From Mycoplasma_N cavipharyngis (GTDB lineage: Bacteria > Bacillota_I > Bacilli_A > Mycoplasmatales > Mycoplasmoidaceae): a DNA stretch of 64,000 bases. Where the stretch lies: positions 124,001 through 188,000 of the forward strand of contig NZ_CP155569.1 of assembly GCF_042984175.1 (NCBI RefSeq), read 5' to 3'. The translations under genes were made by a program, and so were the position numbers. Shown in pieces: positions 24,252-32,370 of this stretch. The notes beneath the pieces are model-generated. The model was not told the DNA's origin and made no database searches. It saw nothing but the letters and a program-made list of their open reading frames with translations. How positions within the stretch are numbered: the first letter of the stretch is position 1; each line of letters opens with the position of its first letter.

Positions 24252-24359
24252 AAGGAAAATTTTCAACTTCTTAGTTTGACAATAAAATTAAAAAATAAAA
24301 TAACGATAAAAAAGCGATTAATTTCACTAAAATCTTAAAATTGATTTAAAATATATATT

Positions 24360-24440
24360 GCCACATTAATAATAATTGCGAACCATGTCAGGCTAGAAAT
24401 AGAGCAGCATTAAGCACATTATTATGTAATGTGGTTTTTT
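24360..24440 (+). ncRNA. ffs: 4.5S/SRP RNA (small bacterial type) with terminator T-run
   Basis: The core matches the conserved SRP domain IV: CATGTCAGGCTAGAAA followed by TAGAGCAGCATTAAGC, compared with the Escherichia coli GUCAGGUCC...GGAAGCAGC. The ends pair: GCCACATTAATAATAAT pairs with ATTATTATGTAATGTGGT apart from one mismatch. A T-run follows directly (24435-24440). A TATATAT -10-like element lies at ~24351-24357. The RNA binds Ffh to target membrane proteins and lipoproteins co-translationally. About 80 nt is normal for Mollicutes. Confidence 0.9.
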
Positions 24441-24497
24441 TATTGTTGACTTATTCTTATTTAATTGCACAAGAAAATTATTTTTACTATTACTAAT

Positions 24498-24911
24498 TTA
24501 TAAAAAATCTTTATTAAAAGCTTCAGGTAATAATTCATAAAAATAAAATTTGTGATAATTACCTTGATGATCATAAACAAAAACAGTAGCATTATAAGCA
24601 ATATGATCAGATAAGGTTTGTCGACACGAACCACACATATTAGCTTTACCAGTTACATCATCAGTTAATAAATGAACTTCATTAATCCGATTAGCATTAT
24701 TAACTAAAGCATGAAATAAAGCAACTCGTTCAGCACACATTGAATTTGGATAGGCTGAATTTTCAATGTTAAAACCAAAAAAATTACCAGTATCAGTCAC
24801 TAAAATACAAGCAACATGAAACTTAGAATAAGGACAAATGGCTTTTGGTAAAAGTTCTTTTAATTGTTGAAAAATAACTTTTTTTTCAAATATTTGATTT
24901 ACTTCGTTCAT
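24498..24911 (-). CDS. cdd: Cytidine deaminase
   Basis: Encodes 137 residues. It deaminates cytidine or deoxycytidine to uridine or deoxyuridine. The zinc site is complete: MCAERVAL supplies Cys and the catalytic Glu, and ANMCGSCRQTL supplies two Cys. YSKFHVAC and FNIENSAYPNSMCAE are family signatures. The start overlaps the end of deoA by 13 bases, so the two are translationally coupled. It is the last gene of the deoC-deoA-cdd salvage operon. The usual FxVGA near the N-terminus is FHVAC. Confidence 0.93.
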   Translation of the reverse strand: MNEVNQIFEKKVIFQQLKELLPKAICPYSKFHVACILVTDTGNFFGFNIENSAYPNSMCAERVALFHALVNNANRINEVHLLTDDVTGKANMCGSCRQTLSDHIAYNATVFVYDHQGNYHKFYFYELLPEAFNKDFL

Positions 24912-26224
24912 AATTCTAATAGTGGAGCCAGAATGATTGGTTGATTTCTAATTACAATTTGTTCATTTAATTTTTTGATTCAATTTTGATCGATTGGATT
25001 AGATGAGTAAATAGTAATTAAACAATCATTTGCTTTAATTGGATCATTAATTTTTTTATGAAAATATAAACCAGCATGATAATCAATTTGATCATCTTTT
25101 GTTTGTCTACCTGCACCAATATGATTAATGATATAACCAATTTTTTGATTATCAAGCAGATCAAAATAACCACTAGTATTTGCTCTAATTTCTACATGAT
25201 ATTTTGGTTGAAAAAATTGGTTGTTTTTTCACAAATTAAGATCACCATTAAATTTTTCAAACCAATTGCAAGCAACATTAAAAGCAGTTTGATCACTTAA
25301 AACTTGCTGATATTTTTGTTTTGCAACTGCTTCATTATCAAACAATTGTGTTTTTAGTAAAATATTAATTGCTAAAGTTTCAATTAATGTTGCTAAATCA
25401 TTAGCCACAGGTTGATTTTTTAAAAAATGATATGCTTCAGTTAACTCAATTAAATTACCAACAGTATGACCTAATGGCTGTTGCATGCTACTAATGTGTA
25501 AAACTAAGTCAACTTGAAACCGTTTGGCAACTTTATTTAATTCTGCTGCTAATATTTCAGCACTTTGTTTAGTTAGACAAAATGATCCTGAACCATATTT
25601 AACATCAAGAAATAAATAATCAGTTTTTAATGCTAGTTTTTTTGCCATAATACTAGCAACAATTAAAGGAATACAATCAACAGTTGCTGTAACATCACGC
25701 AAACTATAAAGAATTTTATCAGCTGGAGCAATTTCTTTAGTTTGTTCAATAATAAAAATACCAGTTTCTTTAAGTTTTTCAAACGCAGTTGTGATATTAA
25801 GATTAGTTTGAACGCCTAAAGAATTTAATTTATCAATGGTTCCACCTGTATAACCTAAACCTCTACCAGATAATTTAGCAACATTTAAACCACAAGCAAC
25901 TAGAATTGGCAATAGAATTAGTGATACTTTATCACCAATCCCTCCTGTAGAATGTTTATCAACAACAATTTTATCACTAACTGGTAATTGATAAATATGA
26001 CCAGAATTTAAAATTGCTTTTGTTAAATAGTATGTCTCATCTTCATTCATACCATTAATTGCTACAGCCATTAATCAAGCTGTGATTTGATAATCAGGAA
26101 TCTTTTTAGCACAAATACGATTAATAAATTGATCAATTTCAACTTCTGATAAAACTTGACAATTTTTTTTCTTTTGAATAAAAGCAATAATATCAAAATC
26201 GTTTATTGAATTATTATGATTCAT
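24899..26224 (-). CDS. deoA: Pyrimidine-nucleoside (thymidine) phosphorylase
   Basis: Encodes 441 residues. It splits thymidine or (deoxy)uridine to base plus (deoxy)ribose-1-phosphate. Visible motifs are DKHSTGGIGDKVSLILLP (phosphate site), SGRGLGYTGGTIDKL (family signature), and LALKTDYLFLDVKYGSGSF. The last codons include a UGA Trp; read with the standard code, the protein would stop three residues early, just at the cdd start. The true TAA lies at 24899 inside cdd. It lies 18 bases after deoC. With DeoC and Cdd it turns scavenged nucleosides into bases and pentose phosphate. Confidence 0.93.
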
Positions 26225-26242
26225 GTAAAATATTACTTTTAA

Positions 26243-27604
26243 TTAATGATTATTTTCTTTATCATTTTGATGGGATTGATCATGATCATCACTCAAATCA
26301 TCACTTTTTGTTTGCATATCATCTAAATGAGTAAAGATATTATCATTTAATTGATTAGTGTCACCTAAATCTTGATCATTTTGATCTTGGTGCATGTTAT
26401 CTTGATTATGATTAATCATACTATCTTGATGATCGATCATAGTTTCATTTTCAGTTTGATTAATCACACTATCTTCACTATAGTTGATAATATTATCATC
26501 ATGACTCATATCTTGACTGATGTCTTGATCGGTTTGATTCATTATGTTGTCTTCAGCGTGAGACATCATATCATTTTTTGCATCATCAATTATGTTATCT
26601 TCACTATAGTTCATAATTTCATCACCATGATCAATCATTTCAATTTCACTATGATCGATTTTATGATCTTCAGTGTGACTAATCATACTATTATCATCAT
26701 AATTAGTATAATATTCACCACTTTCATCAATATAATCTGGTTGAGAAAATTGATATGAATCAGAAGCAGCATCACTACTAAATTCTAATTCTGTTTGATC
26801 AGTAGTTTCTGTTATTTGATTTTGATTAATATCATCTACTGTGTGTTCACTTGTCATTTGATCATTATTTTCTTGATCAATTGATTGATCATGAACTAAA
26901 TCTGTATCATCTAATTTGCTTGAATGATTATGTTCACCATCAGTAACATCACTAATCATATATTCTTCATAAATTGATACACCATTAGAAGTACCAATAC
27001 GTTGTGCTCCAGCTTTAATTAATGCTTTAGCTTGATGATAATTTCTAATTCCACCTGAAGCTTTAATACGAATGTTTTTATCTAATAATGATTTTAATAA
27101 AATTATATCTTCAACAGTTGCACCTTTGTTTTCACCAGCAAAACCAGTAGAAGTTTTTACATAATGAGGTGATACAACGTTTAATACTTCACAAACTAAA
27201 TGTTTTTCTTCTTCAGTTAATAAACCAGTTTCAACAATAACTTTTAGAATACGACCTTTAATAGCACTTTTAATTTTTAATAATTCTTCAATTAAATAGT
27301 CCTTATCGCCTTCTTTTAGTTTATTAATATTAATTACAACATCAACTTCAACAGCACCATTAATTGCTAGTGAAGATGCTTCAAAAATTTTTGTTTTAGT
27401 ATCAGAATATCCTAAAGGAAAACCAACTACACTACAAACCCGCACATCTGAACCCGCTAATAAATCAGCAGCAAATTTAACATAACAACCAGGGACACAA
27501 ACAGCACGAAATTTATATTCTAATGCCTCTGTGCACAATGCCTTAATATCCTCTTCACTTGCAGACACTTTTAAATTAGTATGGTCAATATATTTATTTA
27601 TCAT
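26243..27604 (-). CDS. deoC: Deoxyribose-phosphate aldolase with long acidic octapeptide-repeat tail
   Basis: Encodes 453 residues, twice the family's ~220. Residues 1 to ~220 are a complete class I aldolase: YIDHTNLK, NGAVEVDVVINI (catalytic Asp), HYVKTSTGFA with the Schiff-base Lys, and IRIKASGGIRN with the second Lys. It cleaves deoxyribose-5-phosphate to glyceraldehyde-3-phosphate and acetaldehyde, the last step of the deo pathway. The remaining ~230 residues are low-complexity and rich in Asp, His, Asn, Gln, Glu and Met. They include about twelve degenerate octads such as IMNYSEDN, MMSHAEDN and IINYSEDS. The ATG at 27604 is preferred to the adjacent TTG. First gene of the operon. Confidence 0.93.
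   Translation of the reverse strand: MINKYIDHTNLKVSASEEDIKALCTEALEYKFRAVCVPGCYVKFAADLLAGSDVRVCSVVGFPLGYSDTKTKIFEASSLAINGAVEVDVVININKLKEGDKDYLIEELLKIKSAIKGRILKVIVETGLLTEEEKHLVCEVLNVVSPHYVKTSTGFAGENKGATVEDIILLKSLLDKNIRIKASGGIRNYHQAKALIKAGAQRIGTSNGVSIYEEYMISDVTDGEHNHSSKLDDTDLVHDQSIDQENNDQMTSEHTVDDINQNQITETTDQTELEFSSDAASDSYQFSQPDYIDESGEYYTNYDDNSMISHTEDHKIDHSEIEMIDHGDEIMNYSEDNIIDDAKNDMMSHAEDNIMNQTDQDISQDMSHDDNIINYSEDSVINQTENETMIDHQDSMINHNQDNMHQDQNDQDLGDTNQLNDNIFTHLDDMQTKSDDLSDDHDQSHQNDKENNH
26393..26686 (-). repeat. Degenerate 24-bp tandem repeats encoding the DeoC tail octads
   Basis: About twelve consecutive units of roughly 24 bases encode the pattern [IM][IM]x[HYQD][STA]E[DN]x, for example MISHTEDH, IMNYSEDN and MMSHAEDN. 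Some units are 7, 9 or 10 codons long. GATCAT and TCACTATAGTT-like words recur at DNA level. The units diverge, so slippage is not necessarily active. The reading frame is kept throughout, which argues for selection on the protein. Confidence 0.75.
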
Positions 27605-27864
27605 CAAAAAAATCTTTCGTACCTTTTTGTCTAATCATAATATTTTTAATTATTTCGATTTGATTAAACCGGTTTTTAAATTATAATATAAAACATTATT
27701 AAAGTTGATAATGATTAGTATTTAAGTATGTTGTAATCTAAAAAAATTACCTTATTAAACACCTATATTAATTTTAATAATATATTTTAAAAAAGAAATT
27801 ATCGTTTTAATAATTTATCATTATTGATATTGATAATTTTTTCACTAAGAAAAGAGCATATCAA

Positions 27865-28383
27865 ATGTCACTTAAAGATTATACTTTAGCAGAAGTTCCT
27901 GGAAAAAAATTAGAAGTTAATGATCAGTTTCCTGATTTTAGTTTTTATACTCATAATTTTGAAAAAGTTAGTTTATCTTCATTACCACAAAAAATCAAAG
28001 TAATTATGACTTTAGCTTCAATTTCAGGCAGTGTATGTAGTTTACAATTAAAAAAATTATCAGAACAATTAGAAGCTTCTCATAATGTTTTATTGACCAT
28101 TAGTTATGATTCACCAATCTATACTGCTCAATTTAGTGCTGAAAATAAATGTCATAATGCCATTAATTTTTCATTAGCAGGTAGTGGTGCAGCAGGAACT
28201 GAGTTTCTTAAAACATTAGGTATTTATGTGCCTGAAGCAGAGTTTTTGTGCTATCGTTCCATTTTTGTAATTGATGCTAATAATAAAATTCTTTATGTTG
28301 AATATGCTCCTAAATTAAAAACAGGTTTAAACTTAGAAGCAGTTAATCAATTTATTGACTCACATCTTAAAACTCATCAATAA
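27865..28383 (+). CDS. tpx: Thiol peroxidase (Tpx), catalytically plausible copy
   Basis: Encodes 172 residues of an atypical 2-Cys peroxiredoxin that reduces H2O2 and organic peroxides. Cys58 (SISGSVCSLQ) corresponds to the peroxidatic Cys and Cys96 (ENKCHNAIN) to the resolving Cys of E. coli Tpx. Arg131 (CYRSIFVID) matches the conserved active-site Arg. The Thr usually three residues before the peroxidatic Cys is Gly here. It would detoxify peroxide produced by the GlpO encoded in the same window. It is the first of four tandem copies and ends in its own terminator. It is divergent from deoC. The only copy with both cysteines. Confidence 0.88.
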   Translation: MSLKDYTLAEVPGKKLEVNDQFPDFSFYTHNFEKVSLSSLPQKIKVIMTLASISGSVCSLQLKKLSEQLEASHNVLLTISYDSPIYTAQFSAENKCHNAINFSLAGSGAAGTEFLKTLGIYVPEAEFLCYRSIFVIDANNKILYVEYAPKLKTGLNLEAVNQFIDSHLKTHQ

Positions 28384-28410
28384 AATTTTTAATTAGGAAA
28401 TAATAAAGTT

Positions 28411-28452
28411 TCTTGGATTCTTTGGTGAAACGAATTCAAGAGGGTTTTTTAT
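28411..28452 (+). terminator. Terminator after tpx
   Basis: TCTTGGATTC (28411-28420) pairs with GAATTCAAGA (28432-28441) with one G-U pair, followed by GGGTTTTTT. The CTTGGATT/AATTCAAG core recurs in the hairpins at 29321 and 30226, and near-identically at 31047. Confidence 0.75.
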
Positions 28453-28668
28453 TTAATATAAAATATTAAAACACGATTTTTTTTTAAAAAAATATCATTT
28501 TAAATTTAGATAAAAAAATTAGTTGTTTTTATTATTGAGAAATTAATGTAGTTAAACTATTTACTATAATATGAAACTTTATTAAAAGTTGCTTTGTATG
28601 TATATAAAATGAACTAGTTATTAAATTAAAATTTAATCATAAATTTTTATATATAAAAAAGATATTAA

Positions 28669-29238
28669 ATAACACTTAAAAATTATTTATTAACAGAAAT
28701 TCCTGGTCAAAAATTAGAAGTCAATGATCAATTTCCTGATTTTGAATTTTATCTGAATGATTTAGGAAATTTTAGTTTATCTTCATTACCCCAAAAAATA
28801 AAAATTATTGTAACTTTACCTACTATTACAGATTCTTTTTTTGCTCCTGAATTAAGAAATTTTATAAAATCTTTAGAAAAATTACCGTCTGATGTTCTAA
28901 GTTCTAATGTTTTTTTGCTAACTATTAGTGATGATGCATCAATACCAATTAAAACTATTAGAGAATTTCAAAATATCAGATCGATTAATTATTTATTAGC
29001 AGATAAAGGAATAGCGGGAATTGAGTTTGCTCAAAAATTAGGAATTTATTTTCCTGAAGCAAATTTTTTGTGTTATCCTTCTGTTTATATTGTTGATGAA
29101 AATAATAAAATTACTTATGTAAAGTATTCAGATTCCTTATTGGGATCTTTAAATTTAGCAATAATTTATAATAGGCTTTTATGGGAGTATGCACCTCCTC
29201 ATAGTACGACAAATGCCCTTGTTTCATACAGACGCTAA
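28669..29238 (+). pseudogene. Tpx paralogue without cysteines and without an ATG start
   Basis: An open frame of 189 codons closely resembles the copy at 30345. Where that copy has ATTAAATGGCACTT, this one has ATTAAATAACACTT, so the initiation codon reads ATA. No in-frame ATG follows; the first usable alternative is a TTG at 28915. The peroxidatic region reads TITDSFFAPELRNF, so the Cys is gone, the resolving Cys is absent, and the active-site Arg is Pro (LCYPSVYIVD). The C-terminus differs from its sister (LLWEYAPPHSTTN). AUA initiation is listed for genetic code 4, so translation is not excluded. The frame is otherwise intact, so the loss is recent or the gene is still used. Confidence 0.7.
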
Positions 29239-29320
29239 TTGTTACATAAGTGTTTTGATATTATTCGATAAATATTTATTCAGTTAATGAAATAAGTAAC
29301 AAACAAAACTACATAAATAA

Positions 29321-29366
29321 AAAAACCCTTGGATTTCTTCTAAGAAAAGAATTCAAGGGTTTTTAT
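29321..29366. terminator. Bidirectional terminator between Tpx paralogue and tRNA-Arg
   Basis: AAAAACCCTTGGATT (29321-29335) pairs along 15 bases with AATTCAAGGGTTTTT (29350-29364) with one G-U pair. A-rich and T-rich flanks suit both the plus-strand Tpx paralogue and the minus-strand tRNA gene. Confidence 0.85.
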
Positions 29367-29376
29367 TTAATAAATA

Positions 29377-29453
29377 TGGCACGCTCGGAGGGTCTCGAAC
29401 CCCCAACCTTCTGATCCGAAGTCAGATACTCTGTCCAATTGAGCTACGAGCGC
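29377..29453 (-). tRNA. tRNA-Arg (anticodon UCG)
   Basis: A 77-nt cloverleaf with CCA encoded. The acceptor stem is GCGCTCG/CGAGCGT (one G-U pair), the D arm contains AGCTCAATTGGACAGAG, the anticodon stem-loop is TCTGA-CTTCGGA-TCAGA with anticodon TCG, and the T arm is GGGGGTTCGAGACCCTC. It should read CGA and other CGN arginine codons. A TATAGT -10-like box lies ~20 bases upstream on the minus strand. It is isolated among the Tpx copies, a common insertion point. Confidence 0.95.
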
Positions 29454-29802
29454 AAATCTTTTTTAGGTAACTATAATTTTAATTTAGTTTAAAAATTTTT
29501 TGCAATAATTTTTTTTAAAAAACTTAATTTTTATTTTTAATCACTATTTTAATTTATTTTTTTCATAAACTAAATTTAATATTGATTATTGATTACTAAA
29601 AGTTTGTTTTTTTCTAACAATAGAATAAGTGAATTAATCTATTTTAAAAATATTGTTGTTAAAAAAGTTTTGATACGTTTTTAATTTAATCATAAGATTT
29701 TTAACTATTTTAATTTTATTAAATTAGTTGAAATATTTAGTTAAGTTAGTTAAAATATTTAAAGAAGTAATTTATGATTTTTAAAAGAAAAGAGCATTAT
29801 TA
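29454..29802. other. Non-coding stretch upstream of tRNA-Arg and the decayed Tpx copy
   Basis: About 350 very AT-rich bases. Apart from the probable tRNA promoter at its left end and GAAAAGAGCAT just before the decayed copy (the same leader word as before tpx at ~27850), I see no gene, RNA or strong hairpin. Confidence 0.5.
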
Positions 29803-30196
29803 AAAGTCATCTAAAGAAAATTCTATTTTAAAAAAACTTCCTAACTAAAAAATTATAAGTTGATGATTAGTTTTCTGAATTTAACTTTTATGCATACAAT
29901 AGTGTTGAAAAAATTAACTTATCATCATTACCACAAAAAATAAAAGTAGTTATGATTCACCATTTTCTCTTTCTGATACTGAATTTTTATTACCAACTGA
30001 TGATACAGGAATTGAATTTCTTAAAACATTAGGAATTTATATTCCCGGAGCAGAATTTTTATGCTATCCTTCAATTTTTGTGATTGATGCTAATAACAAA
30101 ATTCTTTGTGTAGAATATGCTGACTCTTTAGTAAATCCCTTAAAATTAAGAAAAGTTAATGATTTTATTAAATGATATATTACATACAATCAATAA
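29803..30196 (+). pseudogene. Decayed Tpx copy with a ~100-bp internal deletion
   Basis: The leader GAAAAGAGCAT and the following codons align with the intact tpx at 27865, but the ATG is lost and early stops are present. The sequence then jumps from KIKVVM to the equivalent of YDSPI. In the intact gene the two joined places both carry TTATGA, 100 bases apart (28004 and 28104), and only one copy remains here. This removes the peroxidatic Cys region and shifts the frame. The 3' part is still readable from TGIEFLKTLGIYIPGAEF to a TAA at 30196. It is a clear pseudogene. Confidence 0.85.
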
Positions 30197-30225
30197 AATT
30201 GTTTAAATAAAAAAATAAACTCATC

Positions 30226-30262
30226 CTTGGATTATTTGATTAAATGAATTCAAGAGGTTTTG
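30226..30262 (+). terminator. Terminator-like hairpin after the decayed Tpx copy
   Basis: CTTGGATT (30226-30233) pairs with AATTCAAG (30247-30254), followed by AGGTTTTGTTG. It is weaker than its relatives at 28411 and 29321, in line with decay of the unit. Confidence 0.55.
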
Positions 30263-30344
30263 TTGTTAATAAATTAATTTAATTAAACTGATTTTTAAAT
30301 TAAAATTTTAATCATAAATTTTTGAAAAGAAAAGAAGATATTAA

Positions 30345-30923
30345 ATGGCACTTAAAAATTATTTATTAGCAGAAATTCCTGGTCAAAAATTAGAAGTTAA
30401 TGATCAATTTCCTGATTTTGAATTTTATCTGACTGATTTAGGAAATTTTAGTTTATCTTCATTACCCCAAAAAATAAAAATTATTATAACTTTACCTACC
30501 ATCACAGATTATTTTTTTGCTCCAGAATTAAGAAATTTTTTAAATTCTTTAGAAAGATTACAAGAAACATATGAGGATATTGAATCTAATATTGTTTTAT
30601 TAACTATTAGTGATGATCCAATGCTAAATAAAAATATTGAAAATATTGAAAAATTTAAACATATTAGATCAATTAATTATTCATTAGCAGATAAAGAAAT
30701 AGCAGGAATTGAATTTGCTAAAACATTAGGAATTTATATTCCTGGAGCAAATTTTTTGTGCTATCCTTCTGTTTATATTGTTGATGAAAATAATAAAATT
30801 ATTTATGTAAAATATGCAGATTCTTTATTGGGATCTTTAAATTTAGCAAAAATTAATCAAATTATTTTATCAATGTTAGAACCATCTGAATCTTCTTATG
30901 AAACTGTTCTTTATAAAAAATAA
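30345..30923 (+). CDS. Tpx paralogue lacking both catalytic cysteines
   Basis: Encodes 192 residues. The Tpx fold is clear (EVNDQFPDFEFYL, SLSSLPQKIKIIITLPTI, KTLGIYIPGANFLCYPSVYIVDENNK). The peroxidatic Cys position reads DYFFAPEL, the resolving Cys is gone and the active-site Arg is Pro. It carries a ~15-residue insertion (RLQETYEDIESNI) and a Ser/Glu tail compared with the intact copy. It cannot act as a thiol peroxidase. It may be a binding or structural relative, or on its way to loss. The frame and ATG (30345, after AGAAGAT) are intact and a good terminator follows, so expression is likely. Confidence 0.8.
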   Translation: MALKNYLLAEIPGQKLEVNDQFPDFEFYLTDLGNFSLSSLPQKIKIIITLPTITDYFFAPELRNFLNSLERLQETYEDIESNIVLLTISDDPMLNKNIENIEKFKHIRSINYSLADKEIAGIEFAKTLGIYIPGANFLCYPSVYIVDENNKIIYVKYADSLLGSLNLAKINQIILSMLEPSESSYETVLYKK

Positions 30924-31046
30924 ATAATTAAGAAAAAAACTGAATTTATCAAAGCATTAAAGATTGTTTTTTTCAAGCAAAGTTTTTTTAAATTAATTGC
31001 TAATATTAAAATTTTTTACATATTTTTTAAAATAACAACAAATAGT

Positions 31047-31090
31047 AAACCCCTTGAATTTTTATAAATTAAATCCAAGGGGTTTTTATT
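31047..31090. terminator. Terminator after the last Tpx paralogue
   Basis: AAACCCCTTGAATT (31047-31060) pairs with AATCCAAGGGGTTT (31072-31085) with one mismatch, followed by TTATTTTT. It is convergent with the hydrolase gene and also has an A-rich left flank. Confidence 0.8.
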
Positions 31091-31170
31091 TTTAATTTGA
31101 AACTTTTAATTAAATTATTTAAATAATAATAACTTTATTTTAATTTAAAAATTTTTTGCAACAATCTTCT

Positions 31171-32169
31171 TCAAAAACCTAATTGTTTTTTTTGATTATG
31201 ATCTAAATCACTTTCTAATAAATTAGCTTCATTAAGAAGTTGATCATCAGTAAAGGTTCGATTTTTTTCTGGTTTAGGATAAGTGTATTGATCATCATTA
31301 AGAAAATTAACAACGTTTAAATAATAACGTCCTGGTTGTTCTAAAAATGGTAAATAACCAGCATTTTTCATAATTAATGATTTGACTTTAAGAAAATTGT
31401 TATCAAAAAATTCCACATCTTCATTAACAGCAGTGAATTTACTATTAGCTCCTAAAATTAGTAATAAAGGAATGTCACCAATCGCTTGATAATATTTTTC
31501 TTCTACTTGGTGTAAAAAGCCAATGTTATAAACTTCTTCATATAAGTTTTCAAAATTTGCTTTATTGCGAATTAAATAATTTAATTCAGAAACTAAATCT
31601 TTTTGATAATCATTATATTGAACTAATTCTTGATAATTAGCAAACTTATAACTTTGTGATAAACATAAACTTTGCAAGTCTAATGGTAAAACTAATCTTT
31701 TATAATCATTAACACTACGAAAACTTGCTAAAGTTAATGGAGATACAAAAATTAATTTATTAATATTGCCCTTCATTTGAGCAGCTACAGCAGCAGCTAC
31801 AAGTGCACCAAAACCATGACCAATAATTGTTAATTCATCTAAATTGTTTTCTTTAATATATTCACAAACTAAATTTACAATTCCTTCAAATTGTAAATTA
31901 GGTTGAACTAAACTATTACCATGACCTGGATAGTTAATGGCACGATATTCATAGTAAGTAATTTTTTTAGCAAATTTTTCATGAACAACATAATTAGAAA
32001 TTAAGTCTGGTAAAAATAAAATTTGACCTCTAATTTCAAAGAAATTTTTCATGTCATAAGCTTTTTGACCATGAAAGTAAGTGTCCAAATTTACTAAATT
32101 AGAAGAATTGACAACAGAATTGTTAAATTCTTGATTAATAGTCAAATTAGTATCTTGTTGCATATTCAT
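31171..32169 (-). CDS. Alpha/beta-hydrolase fold protein with lost catalytic triad
   Basis: Encodes 332 residues. Fold landmarks are YRAINYPGHGNS (oxyanion side), LTIIGHGFGALVAAAVA at the nucleophile elbow, PLLLILGANSKF (acid strand) and MKNAGYLPFLEQPGRY (histidine loop). The elbow is normally GxSxG; here it is GHGFG, with Gly replacing Ser. The histidine loop normally reads GHxPxxEQP; here Tyr replaces His, and no clear Asp follows the acid strand. Mycoplasma relatives are lipases, esterases or prolyl peptidases. This one looks like a pseudoenzyme. It is a single gene with an acidic, Gln-rich N-terminus, probably cytosolic. Confidence 0.75.
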   Translation of the reverse strand: MNMQQDTNLTINQEFNNSVVNSSNLVNLDTYFHGQKAYDMKNFFEIRGQILFLPDLISNYVVHEKFAKKITYYEYRAINYPGHGNSLVQPNLQFEGIVNLVCEYIKENNLDELTIIGHGFGALVAAAVAAQMKGNINKLIFVSPLTLASFRSVNDYKRLVLPLDLQSLCLSQSYKFANYQELVQYNDYQKDLVSELNYLIRNKANFENLYEEVYNIGFLHQVEEKYYQAIGDIPLLLILGANSKFTAVNEDVEFFDNNFLKVKSLIMKNAGYLPFLEQPGRYYLNVVNFLNDDQYTYPKPEKNRTFTDDQLLNEANLLESDLDHNQKKQLGF

Positions 32170-32370
32170 ATTGTTTTTAATATTTTTTATTTATTTTGAA
32201 TCTTTATTAAGAATTATACAATATTGCTTGTTTTTTATTTGATTTTTCATAGTTTTTAAGATTAATTTATTTTTATATAATTAATTCAAAAAACTAACAA
32301 TTCTGCTTTTTTAGTTTTTTTGCATAATAAATAATGATTAATATAAGAAAAAATATTTGATCATTAATTT

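Noticed and set aside
26372..26758. Plus-strand hydrophobic frame of 128 codons
   Set aside because: It is the exact antisense of the DeoC repeat tail; the Ile/Met/His pattern is a by-product of the sense repeats, and there is no ribosome site.
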